From Limnanthes douglasii subsp. nivea (Eukaryota; Streptophyta; Magnoliopsida; Brassicales; Limnanthaceae), in contig JAUPFV010000002.1 in assembly GCA_036936605.1 (NCBI GenBank), positions 250,563,305-250,627,304 of the forward strand: a DNA stretch of 64,000 nucleotides, in the 5' to 3' direction. Shown piece after piece: positions 41,230 to 52,600 of this stretch. The notes beneath the pieces were generated by a model. That model saw only the letters and a program-made list of their open reading frames with translations. It had not been told where the DNA came from and made no database searches. Positions within the stretch are counted from its first letter, which is position 1; every line of letters starts with the position of its first letter. The position numbers and the translations under genes were made by a program.

Positions 41230-44200
41230 TTGATCATCAATATAGACATATGACGGTTTATGGTAACCCGCATTCTAGTAGACAACGATATTTCAACCAA
41301 TTTTATTTTCAAATCTAAGTACGACAAGATGCAGAGGTGCCGTCGTACAAGCCGACCGATAGACAACTGGTTAGTTATGAGGGCAATTCATCTACTTGTA
41401 TGAGTGAAGTTAAGATTTCGGTGATCATTGGTCGTGAAGATAAATAGAACATTGTGAGAATGCTCTTTATGATATTCATCGCGTCGGGCTCGTACAAAAC
41501 CATTGTAGTCTTGGTTGCACAAAATGGAAGTCAAAGCCTATTCTTTCTGGAAATTCCTAAAATAACTAGTCGGAGGTCAAGTCAGAGTAATCATAGAAAT
41601 TCAAAGGATCATATTGCAACCTTTGCCAAAACTGGAGGTATTTTTTTTTCCAAGAAATCTGACACTATCACCAGAGAAATTGAAAAACTATTCAGGTTAG
41701 GGCACATATGAGAAGCGAAATACCCAACATGGGTAGAAAATCTCTTGATGGTCAAGAAGAATAATGTGCAATGAAGAATGTGTGTCGACTTAACCGATCT
41801 TAACAAAACTTACCCTAAAGATGCTTTTCCCTAGCCCTGAATTGACCAGCTCATGGACGTGGCCTCGAGTAACAAATTACTATCCTTCATGGATGCGTAT
41901 TTGGGATACAAGTATTGACGAATGCACCCACATAAATGAGGAACATACGATCTTCCAAACAGATTGAGGTTTCTAATGCTATAAAATTATGCCATTCCAT
42001 TTAAAAAATACAGGTTCCACCTATCAAACGCTCATAAACAAAATAGCCAACAAAAACTTGGGAACAAACATGGAAGCCTATATCGTCAATATGATCGTCA
42101 AAAGCAACACCGAAAATCGACAACTCGATGTTATGCCTAAAATCTTTACCATCCTATGCCACTTTAACCTCAACTAATTCATCTGAAATACTCTTTCAGT
42201 GTTTGTAGCAAAACAAATTGGGGTACGTTGTTAACAAGAATGGAATCAAAGCCAATCCCGAGAAACCGAAGGCGTTACTAACCATGGATCTACCACAAAA
42301 CATAAAAAATATTACTAACTCGTTCCTGCTTAAAGATTTTTAAAACAAAGAATTTTAGTTGGAATAAAAAATGTGATAAAACCTTATGCACCTCAAATAA
42401 TATATAAGTTCGCCCAAAATTTTATCTTCCCCAATATGAGGTGATTCTTTGTATTAGCACTTATCCGTCTCCGACCATACTGTGAGCACTATTTTGGTCA
42501 TACATCAAGAGGGAAACTAACGATCATTTAATTATGTTAGTAATAGCCTAATAGATACCGACAAATTATATTTGAACCTAGAAAATGTAGCATTAGTACA
42601 GGTGGTGGCAACAAGAAAAATATGGTCTTACTTCTAAAGTCATACCATCATCTTTCAGATTTACTTTCTTCAAAAGTTTCCTACCAAAATTCCGATGTAT
42701 CAGGGAGACTCACACGATGCTTAGTAGAGTTAGGCATATACTAGATCTTGTTTGAGCCTCATACAATAATTAAAACCATAGTTGATTTTCTAAATGAATT
42801 CGCGTCTGAGAGAATATGATGCACACATGATACATCAGTCGACTGACAAGATAACTCAGAATGGGTAATCGCATTGGATGACGCTTTCAACATTCAAACA
42901 GGTGAAGCACGATTCTTCTTGCGAGCAACATTTGGGGGGAGAAGATCATACAATTAATAAAATTATGCTCCAATGTCACCCACAACACTGTCGAGTACGA
43001 AACAGTCATACGAGGGCTCAAATTGCCTCATATCTCTAAAGTTAAAACCATTTGTGTCCATTTTGATTTCCAACTATTTGTGAGATAAAATTGTGTATTA
43101 TTCAAATCACGACCACATGAAAAGATACCTAGAAGCCTTGCAGGACTAGGAAAGAAAATTTTACAGCATCCAATACGAGCAAGTGCCACGACCCACTTGT
43201 CATTTTGGAAGAAAGACCTTCTTGGGACAATACCTTGAGTGCATCCAAGGTCTTAGAAGTAGACACAATCAACGTCTGATGATATGAATATTTGTCATTT
43301 TTGCGCGATCAAGTTTTGCATACAGTGAAGGTTGAGGCCCAAGCGCTCAAGCTACGCGTAGTTAAGTATGTGGTCCTCGAAAACGTCCTTTATCGAAAGA
43401 GAAGTACACGAACAATGTTGCAATGTTTAAACGGAGATAAGGCTATTTTTATCCTCAAAGATTGATAGAAAGAGGTTACGATAGATCATTATAGACATCC
43501 AAGTTTAATCATACATTTTCTATTAGCAAGTTTTTATTGACCAAGGCTAACCGACAATAATGAGGTCGTAATACGAAGATGTGATGCGTGCCAAAAGTAT
43601 GCTCGCACGAGTCATTTTCCAAACAAACCAATGACTGTTGCCCCGATATCTTTCCCCCTTACCGATGACTGAAAAATACATATTTGATCATGTATGTGGA
43701 TTATTTCTCCAAGTGGGTGGAAAAAAAAGCCCTACATAAAACAAGAGCGTAAGAAATATGAAATTTTCTACAAAATCAAATTTTATCCAGATTTGGGATT
43801 CCAATGATCTTAATGATCGACAATGAGCCTCATATTCAAAATGTTATATTATCGACCTTTTGGCGACGATATGAGATAGAGCAAAATTTATGGATTTCTT
43901 ACTATTTAGGAGAACGACCAATTAAAAGTAACAAACATAACTATTCTCGGCGGTTTAAGGAAAAATCTCATGGGAGCCAAAGGTAAGTGGCTAGCCGAGG
44001 TGCGTTAAGCATACCAAGCGACGCCCAAGTCGACTATTGGTGAAACTTTTTTCTCGTTCGTCTAGGGCACGAAGTCTGTTATTCCTGCTGGATTTATCAT
44101 CCCCAACGATTGGATCAACCATTACTTAGAAATGAGTAAAACTGAAAAACGCCCAATTGCTATCGAATTAATTGAAGAACAAAGATATTAAGCTAGGGTA

Positions 44201-44440
44201 CGGGCGGCACATTACAAAATCTTAATAAAAAAACCAATTTGACTCAAAACTCAAACCTTGGACATTTACAGAGGGTGACTTCATCATGAAAATGATAGAA
44301 AGCTAGGTCCCTATTGGTATTTTTTGTAAAGTTTAATATCCAAAGGACATTATGGGGCATATTGCTAGCAGATCTGAAAGGAAATACGCTCAAACACCCT
44401 TGTGATATTTATCACCTAAAATTGTACACTTCAACTCTGT
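41230..44440 (+). pseudogene. Pol relic of Tat-type element 3
   Basis: Protease near 41265-41340 reads ILVDNDISTNFIFKSKYDKM, with D-N-D where D-S/T-G is needed. RT pieces at 41640-42177 include ITREIEKLFRLGHI, KNTGSTYQTLINKIANK and AYIVNMIVKSNTE, so both Asp of the catalytic box are gone (42078-42100). RNase H lies near 42950-43200, the integrase zinc region and core near 43450-43900, and the C-terminal region near 44250-44440. It is broken many times. Confidence 0.75.
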
Positions 44441-44882
44441 AATATGGTTATGTACTTTTTTTCACATCTAGTGGCACGAGAGGTTTTTAATGAGCCACAT
44501 TAAAGGTCAATCTCATAAATAAAGACCTTTTCCAAAAATCCTGCTCTCAAATTATTATGTTTTTATTCGCATAAGATTACTACATATACGTCTATTTTTA
44601 AAATTTCGACAAAAAGTTGTTATCACCAATTGTTAGACGCCCATACATTTTCTGACTTAGCAATCTATGCCATCCACGATTATCAATTTTACCATGTTTA
44701 ATACTTAGGAATTATACTACAATTACTAGTAGAATGATCTTCATGAGAAGAAGGCTCTCCACATAACAAGTAACACGATAACAAGGCTCCTAACCATCTC
44801 ATTTACACCACCCAATCCAGAGGGTCGAAACATATATCAAACACAACTGGTAGGAGGGAGGGTCATGTACACTAATAATATA

Positions 44883-45242
44883 CCAGTTATGGTTAGAAAA
44901 CCACCCATGCGGTTGAAAAACTGACGAGATATGCAAGTGGCCATAATGAGCCCTGATATACGATTTAAATCATAACTTGGTTACTCAAACCAAACCTGAG
45001 GTGGAAACACAATCGAGATATACAACTGGCCATATTGAACCCTGCCATGTGGGTCAAATCACAACTTTTATTACTCAAACCAAATCTGAGGTGGAAACAC
45101 AATTAGCATATGCAACTGTCCAAACTGAGCCCTGACATACGAGTCAAATTGTATTTAATTACTCAAACCAAACCTGAGGTGAAAACATTATCAATATATG
45201 TAATTGGCCACACTGAGTCGTGACGAACTAGTCAAATTTATA
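44883..45242. repeat. 90-bp tandem array after pol of Tat-type element 3
   Basis: Four units, with clear starts (TACTCAAACCAAA) at 44982, 45072 and 45160, contain ACCTGAGGTGGAAACACA, then (A/C)AACTGGCCATA(T)TTGA and GTCAAATC. Spacing is 90 and 88 bp. Elements 1 and 2 carry related units in the same place. Confidence 0.85.
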
Positions 45243-45719
45243 TACCGACCCCAACGACAAAAAAGACAATGTCAATTTATCGCCTCTATATTAATTTGGA
45301 AAAAACGAGATAACTACATATTACCAAGCACGGTAAAATCTCCACTTCGCAATCAGAGAAACATCATAACAAAACACACCACATTTTGAAGCAATTTTGA
45401 TTGCATTTAAAAGCAAGTCAATATCAATGTTTACAGAGAGAAGCAACAAATACAATTAATATCAACATTCATAAACTTAATATCAACATTGATATGCATA
45501 ATAAATAAAGGTTCACAATTGAATAACATTAATTGTCCTTAAAAGCAAAAAACAACATTGTTGTACAAACCCCCACTAGTTTTGTCAAATTATACAACAT
45601 ATGGCAGGGACTTCCATTATAAACTACCACCCATGTTATCAACACGAAATAAAATTATCTTATCACCCAGGGTCACATCTTCACCAACTAAGAACATATT
45701 TGTCAAGTCTTCAAAAGAC

Positions 45720-46250
45720 TACTCTCCTTAGGGAACGGTGCCTCATCATCATTAGTTTGTGCCTTCTCATTGGCTTATTCTTCATATTCCTCACTTGACG
45801 AGTCTGGCCACTCATCTTATGATATCAGGTTCTTCAAGTTTTCTAGGATCATATCATTATTCATTCTCCACAAATGAATGATTGTGTATTTCCCAACCCT
45901 TGTTAGCAAAGCATGAGCAGCCTTCGTCACCTCCTCTCATTTCTCTTTAACGGCCTTCACAGTTTCCTCGTGTAACTCCATTTTTATATCTTCTATTGCC
46001 CTTAATTTTTTTCAACTCAACTTTCAAAGTAACATTTTTAGACATCAGGTCGACATTCTCGATCACCTTCGTATTAAGTTTGATAACTAAAGAATTTATC
46101 TGCCCAAATAATTCAATATTTTAGCATACCTACTGAAAATTATCGGGGATAAGCTTATCATTATGAGCTAACAGCTTCCAACTTTGAGTATTTTCTTTGC
46201 ACTCTGCTGGACTACCATACGTTTTTTACGCAAGATTTTTTTATTTATTT
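45720..46250 (-). pseudogene. Antisense coiled-coil ORF relic of Tat-type element 3
   Basis: On the minus strand, 46200-45960 reads AHNDKLIPDNFQ, then INSLVIKLNTKVIENVDLMS followed by KNVTLKVELKKI, a coiled-coil heptad pattern like that of the antisense ORF in element 1. An acidic C-terminus follows (45830-45720). Stops and frameshifts are present. Its position between the tandem array and the 3' LTR, opposite to gag-pol, matches element 1. Confidence 0.55.
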
Positions 46251-46259
46251 TGAGCAATG

Positions 46260-46485
46260 ATACCTAGTAATATGAACCTCCATTAGGAGTCAAAAACTAC
46301 ATTTAATGCAGTTTGACACGTAATAAATAAATATCCAATAGGATGAGAGAAAAAAAATACCTGATACCTAACTATGTACTTTTAGACTAAATCTAATACA
46401 GAAAAGAATATTTATTACTCTAAAATTATCGCCTTCACTGGTTTTCTCTAGTTCTTTTGCCTATTCTTAACACCCAAAAACTATC
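46260..46485 (+). repeat. 3' LTR of Tat-type element 3 (approximate ends)
   Basis: Matches the 5' LTR from AACCTCCATTAGGAGTC through TTTGCCTATTC. It ends about 510 bp before the BGLU-B start codon, so the element sits at the edge of that gene's promoter region. Confidence 0.6.
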
Positions 46486-49089
46486 AAGCTGGATCACACA
46501 CTATCGGATAGGTTACAGTCGCTGGCCACAGTTTGCTTTACTATCGATGTTTCCGATTTACTTACTTTATCTCTCTACTATCGTAGTAACTAGTAATTAT
46601 GTTTTTCATATAACTATATGATATTTACTGGCACTATACCATCCGTCAGGTGGTACCTGTGTATAATTGTATTTGTACCGAACCCGTTTCCTTTTGCTTT
46701 CTAATTCATTGTTCTTTTATTATAAAAAAAAATAAAATCGGATGATACATATTTTAATAAGAGCGTTTTACTTATTCGTTAAATGTTAAATTATTTTTAA
46801 AAAAATGTGAATGTCATACTTGAATTAGAAAAATAGGTGACCTCAGGCACACGCGCCCCAGTAGAAGTACTATCCGCGTTTTTTGGGTCTTTCAACCACC
46901 CCCATTCTCACATTTTCCTTCACTCTACATCTCTCAATTCCTCTCTATTGGGTTTGGGTACGTCTTTTCCATTTTCGTTTTTTCCAAGCTCGGTTATGGC
47001 GTTGAGAGAAAGCATTCGTTGGATTCTCATGGCTCTCTTGTCTGTCCTGCCATCAATGCCTGTCACGACGGCACAAGAGATTAACAGAACCAGTTTTCCT
47101 CAAGGTTTTGTTTTTGGAACTGCTTCTTCTGCTTACCAGGTTTCTCTTCCAAAACAATTTTCTTGGTATTTTATTTCATAACTTCAAAATTAATTAAATA
47201 ACGTTCATATTAGATACTACTTTGCAGTACGAAGGAGCCGTGAAAGAAGGTGGTAGGGGCCCAACTATCTGGGACACATTTTCCCACCGCATAGGTAGGT
47301 CAGTAACACAAAATACATGTTCAAATACATTTACATATAACATTTATAATAATAAATGATCTGTATTACTTACTCCAAACTTGGTGACATTCATGCAGGT
47401 AATATTATTGATCTTAGTAATGGTGATGTAGCTGTTGATCAATATCACCGGTACAAGGTAAAAATTTATAACACGAAACTTATTTTCTACTCTGAAAAAT
47501 AAAAGCTTGAAATTTATAATGATAAATTGATAATGGTATTATTATTATTATATAACAGGAAGATGTTCAAATTATGAAAGATCTGGGTATGGATGCTTAT
47601 AGATTTTCAATTGCTTGGTCTCGAATATTTCCTAGTAAGTTCAAATATACTATCATCACCTTTAACTTTTTTTTTTTTTTTTAACAATCACTACTTTTTT
47701 TTTTAAATGTCTTATTGCTCTGTCTAAAAGATGGAACCGGAGAAATAAATCAAGCAGGAATCGATTATTACAACAATCTCATCAATGCTTTACTTCACCA
47801 AGGTATATATATATATATCTATATCATATATGTATATAACATTTACATTTCATTGTTATTACAAACTGAGTTTATAAGTAATATAACATTTACAGGAATT
47901 GAACCTTACGTAACACTTTATCATTGGGACCTTCCTCAAGCATTACAAGACAGATACAAAGGATGGCTCGGCAATGAAATCGTGTAATTATTTATAGTCT
48001 CGGATTATTGAGCTTTCTTACTTTCGTAACTAACCTGCTGTGTTATGCACGAAAACTTTTAAGTGAAACCCGATATTCGATATTCGAACATGATTGAGAA
48101 TGCGGCTGTTTAACATATATCAGGAACCCAAAAACCAAACACATGTTTGCACCAAATTTTTCAAAGTCTAAAATCAGTTTTAAGTGTAAAAAAAGTGTTA
48201 TTTCAAAATGACATATACAAAACATTCAAATTTTAAATAAATTTTTAGAATAACAATCACATTTAAAATAATCTTCGACCTAAACTGGGCGCTGCCCCGA
48301 CCCATGCCAAAAGACTACCAGTCTCCTGATCCCCTTGATAACAATATAATCTAACAAATATACAGTGTATACTTTCCCAATTTGTTTGTGATATATTATG
48401 ATTACATTGATGTACAACTTAATCCAATTATACTAAAAATATCTAACATATTATTTTGTATTATAAATAGGAAGGATTTTTCGATTTATGCCGAAACATG
48501 TTATAAAAAGTTTGGTGATAGAGTGAAGCAATGGATCACATTTAACGAACCGCACTCGTTCGTTGTACAAGGTTATAACTATGGAGTACTAGCACCTGGT
48601 CGGTGTTCTATCGGCCTTCACCTTTTTTGTAAACAGGGAAATTCCCGAACAGAGCCTTACATTGTAGCCCACAACATTCTTTTAGCTCACGCGGCTGCAG
48701 TCAATATTTACAGAAAAACATACAAAGTAAGAGTCTAGATTGAAGTTAAAGCGAAATATTGCTGTATAACTTTGTTTTTTAGCATGATCTGTATTGGATA
48801 ACTAAATGTAGCAAATTCAAGGCGGATCGGTTGGTGTTTCATTCAATGCAATGTGGTACGAACCGGCGAAGAACACAACAGAAGATATAGAAGCAACTCA
48901 AAGAGCACAAGATTTTCAACTTGGTTGGTACGTTTGTTTTATTTAAACAACTTATGGAGGTTCCGGTTGTTTTAAAAAATTAAGTACATTCGAATTTGGA
49001 TTAACCTTATGCAGGTTTCTTGATCCATTGATGTTCGGGGACTATCCGAGTTCAATGAGAAGTAGAGTAGGAAATCGACTTCCTACTTT

Positions 49090-49094
49090 TACAC
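49090..49094. repeat. Left target-site duplication (TACAC) of copia element 1
   Basis: TACAC directly precedes the 5' LTR and is repeated at 54200-54204 directly after the 3' LTR. Five base pairs is the expected length for Ty1/copia integrase. Confidence 0.95.
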
Positions 49095-49575
49095 TGTTGG
49101 GTTTATTAATCTAAACTTATTTATTCCGTTAGGGTTATTTATTTGATATTTGAAAATAGTTATTTGCTTTGATTTGGTCTTCCACGTAGTTAAGAGATTA
49201 CGGGAGTTATCAACATTAAGTGCTGAAGCGTTACGGGAGTTATCAACATTAAGTGCTAAAGCGTTACGGGAGTTATCAACATTAAGTGCTGAAGCGTTAC
49301 GGGAGTTATCAACATTAAGTGCCAAAGCGTTACGGGAGTTACCAACATTAAGTGCTATTTTTTAGTAACTGCCTTGTATGTGTTTTACTATTTAATCTTG
49401 TACTGCATTCATCGATTTACACCAGAACGTTTTAAACTCTCTTGAGTGAAAGAAAAATATTTTCTCTTCTAGTGTGAGTTGTGAGAGTGTTCTTGTAATA
49501 TTTTTGTTTTTCAATTTTATCAAAGTTGTTTGTTTGTTTTTAAAAGAGTGTTGTTTTATTATTTTTCCGCCAACA
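49095..49575 (+). repeat. 5' LTR of copia element 1
   Basis: Begins TGTTGGGTTTATTAATC and ends CCGCCAACA. It contains a 33-bp tandem array in the likely U3 (49198-49362). Both LTRs are the same length and match throughout. Confidence 0.97.
49198..49362. repeat. 33-bp tandem array inside the LTR, five units
   Basis: Units of TTACGGGAGTTATCAACATT + AAGTGCTGAAGCG start at 49198, 49231, 49264, 49297 and 49330; the last is partial. GCTGAA and GCTAAA or GCCAAA alternate from unit to unit, suggesting growth by duplication of pairs. The identical array recurs in the 3' LTR at 53822-53986. Because 33 is a multiple of three, both strands stay open here; I do not regard these as protein genes. Repeats in U3 can act as enhancer units in plant copia elements. 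Confidence 0.95.
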
Positions 49576-49578
49576 AAG

Positions 49579-49590
49579 TGGTATCAGAGC
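49579..49590 (+). promoter_or_regulatory. Primer-binding site of copia element 1
   Basis: TGGTATCAGAGC, complementary to the 3' end of initiator methionine tRNA, begins four bases after the LTR. This is the standard plant copia primer site. Confidence 0.95.
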
Positions 49591-49632
49591 CACAAGCTCT
49601 TTCCGAAATTTTGTTTTTAAATATTCAACATT

Positions 49633-52600
49633 TTGAAAAATATGGCGAATGGTGTATCATCCTTCCAAGTTCCAACACTCAACAACAACAACTACGATAA
49701 TTGGAGTATCAAGATGAAAGCTCTCCTTGGAGCACATGATGTATGGGATGCCGTAGAAAAAGGGTTTGACGAACCCGAAGATGAAGCAAGCCTTACTCAA
49801 GAGGAGAAAACGACTTTCAAGGATTTAAGAAAGAGAGACAAAAAAGCTCTCTTCCTCATCTATCAAGCATTAGATGATGATGGCTTCGAAAAAATTTCAA
49901 GCGCATCTTCCGCCAAGCAAGCGTGGGAGAAATTACAAATCTCTTATAAAGGAGTCGAAAAGGTGAAAAAGGTACGTCTCCAAACATTAAGAGGTGAATT
50001 TGAATCCTTACATATGAAAGCGTCCGAATCTATTTCGGAATATTTTTCAAGAGTAGCAACCGTTTCTAATCAATTAAAAAGAAATGGTGAGAAGTTAGAA
50101 GATGTGAGAGTAATCGAAAAAATACTCCGCTCGTTGGATCCTAAATTTGAGCACATCGTCGTGACGATTGAAGAAACTAAAGACTTGGAGAAAATGATGA
50201 TTGAAGAACTCCAAGGCTCATTACAAGCCTACGAAGAAAAGCACAAGAAGAAGCAAGAAATCACCGAGCAAGTCCTCAAACTAGAACTCAAGGACATGCA
50301 TGCAAGTCAAGAGGATGATAGAAATCAACGTGGCCGAGGAAGAGGTAGAGGCCGCGGACGAGGTGGTTATCATGGACGTGGACGTGGCTGGAATTACAAC
50401 AACAATAATTCCAACTACTACTACGAGAAACGAGAAAGCCCCAACAATCCGAACTCGAGGTATGATAAATCTCAAATCCAATGCTATAAATGTCAAAGGT
50501 TTGGACATTATGCTTCAGAATGTAGAGGCCCCAACAATAGAGTTGAGGAGAAGGCCAACTATGTGGAAGAGAAGACGGAGGAGAAAGATATGTTACTACT
50601 AACATACAAAACCACTAATGAAGGCCAAGAGAACACTTGGTATCTTGACACCGGTGCAAGCAACCATATGTGTGGAAAAAGAAGCATGTTCGTAGAGATC
50701 AATGAAGCCGTGAGTGGAAATGTCTCTTTTGGAGATGATAGCAAAATATCGGTGAAAGGAAAAGGTAACATTCTTATTCGTGCAAAAGATGGTAGTCACC
50801 AAATGATCTCAAATGTTTATTACGTACCTAGCATGAAAAACAACATCTTGAGCTTGGGACAACTTCTTGAAAAAGGCTATGATATTCATATGAAAAATTA
50901 TAGTCTTTTTATGAGAGATGCAAAAGGAGATTTAATTGCTAAAGTTCAAATGTCAAAGAATAGAATGTTTCCTTTGAATATTCAAAATGATGTTGCAAAG
51001 TGTCTTAAGGCGTGTTACAAAGATTCATCATGGCTATGGCATGTTCGATTTGGGCATCTAAACTTTACAAGTTTAGAGTTATTGTCCAAGAAGGAAATGG
51101 TGAGAGGGTTACCGTGTATCAATCATCCTGACCAGTTATGCGAAGGATGTCTACTTGGAAAGCAATTCAGAAAAAGCTTTCCTAAGGAGTCAGAGTCAAG
51201 AGCCAATAAACCTCTCGAGCTTATTCATACCGATGTGTGTGGTCCAATCAAGCCGAGCTCTCTAGGTAAAAGTAACTACTTCCTTCTCTTCATTGATGAT
51301 TTTTCAAGAAAAACGTGGGTATATTTCTTGAAACAGAAATCCGAAGTCTTTGAAGTATTTAAGAAGTTCAAAGCAGTTGTGGAAAAAGAGAGCGGAAATA
51401 AGATTAAAGCCATGAGATCTGACCGAGGAGGGGAGTTCACATCCAATGAATTCCTAGAGTTTTGTGAAGCACATGGAATTCGTCGCCGCTTGACAGTTCC
51501 TAGATCACCTCAACAAAACGGTGTGGCAGAAAGGAAGAACAGAACAATCCTTGATATGGCGCGAAGCATGCTCAAAAGCAAGAAATTGCCTAAGGATTTT
51601 TGGGCGGAAGCAGTGGCATGTGCGGTGTACTTGTCCAACCGATCTCCAACAAGAAGTGTTTGGGGGAAGACACCACAAGAAGCATGGAGTGGAAGAAAAC
51701 CTGGAATTTCCCACTTGAGAGTATTTGGAAGCGTAGCTCATGTCCATGTACCAGATCAACAACGAACCAAACTCGATGATAAAAGCAAGAGTTTTATATT
51801 CATCGGTTACGACTCAAGTTCCAAAGGCTACAAGTTATACAACCCAAACAACAAGAAGGTTGTGATAAGTCGAGATGTGATAGTTGATGAAGAAGGCGAA
51901 TGGGATTTTGGGTCTCCTACAAATGAGTTCACATTTTTCCCCCAAATTGAAGAAGATGAGAAGACACCAAATGAGCAATCAGAAGATGTTGCTACCCAAC
52001 ATGCCTCACCAACAGCAACTACTCATGGAGACTCGCCACCTTCATCATCGTCAAATGGTAGTCAAAATGAGAGAGCAGTGGAACGTACAAGAAGCCTTAG
52101 TGATCTTTATGAGGTAACCGAACCAATGGATAACATTACACTATTTTGTCTCTTTGCTGATTGTGAGCCAGTGACATTTCAAGAAGCTGCACAAGAGAAA
52201 CAATGGAGAGACGCGATGGATGAAGAAATTAGAGCCATCGAGAAGAATGACACATGGGAACTCACCTCACTTCCCAAAGGGTTCAAGACAATAGGCGTCA
52301 GATGGTTATACAAAACCAAGAGAAATGCTAAGGGGGAGATTGAAAAACACAAAGCGAGGCTTGTTGCAAAAGGCTATAGTCAAAAGGCGGGAATTGACTA
52401 TGATGAGGTATTCGCCCCCGTTGCCCGATTGGAAACTATTAGACTAATAATTTCTTTGGCAGCTCAAAACAAGTGGAAGATACAACAAATGGATGTAAAG
52501 TCAGCATTTCTCAATGGCGTCCTTGAAGAAGAAGTTTACATTCAACAACCATTAGGCTATGAGATCAAAGGTCACGAAGATAAGGTGTTGAAGCTAAAGA

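Larger units (their letters stand above)
39200..46485 (+). mobile_element. Tat-type Ty3/gypsy element 3, decayed, with both LTRs recognisable
   Basis: Order on the plus strand: 5' LTR (about 39200-39470), primer-site relic, gag (39.54-40.9 kb), protease, RT, RNase H and integrase (41.2-44.4), 90-bp tandem repeats (44.88-45.24), an antisense coiled-coil ORF relic (46.25-45.75) and 3' LTR (about 46260-46485). The LTRs share CTAACTATGT, GACTAAATC(G/T)AATACA(G/A)AAAAGAA and TTGACAC with many differences, so the insertion is old. It lies between BGLU-A and BGLU-B. LTR ends are approximate, and no target duplication could be defined. Confidence 0.8.

Noticed and set aside
46837..46995. Longer N-terminus for BGLU-B from the upstream in-frame ATG at 46837
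   Set aside because: The extra 53 residues are Ser/Phe/His-rich, have no counterpart in BGLU-A, and would bury the signal peptide. The ATG at 46996 fits the family.
49198..49362. CRISPR-like array of 33-bp units
   Set aside because: The repeats are directly adjacent with no unique spacers, and the DNA is a plant retrotransposon LTR.
49150..49365. Open frames on both strands across the LTR repeats (11-residue repeats such as LRELSTLSAEA)
   Set aside because: They exist only because a 33-bp repeat is a multiple of three and its unit has no stops. They lie in LTR control sequence and recur identically in the other LTR.
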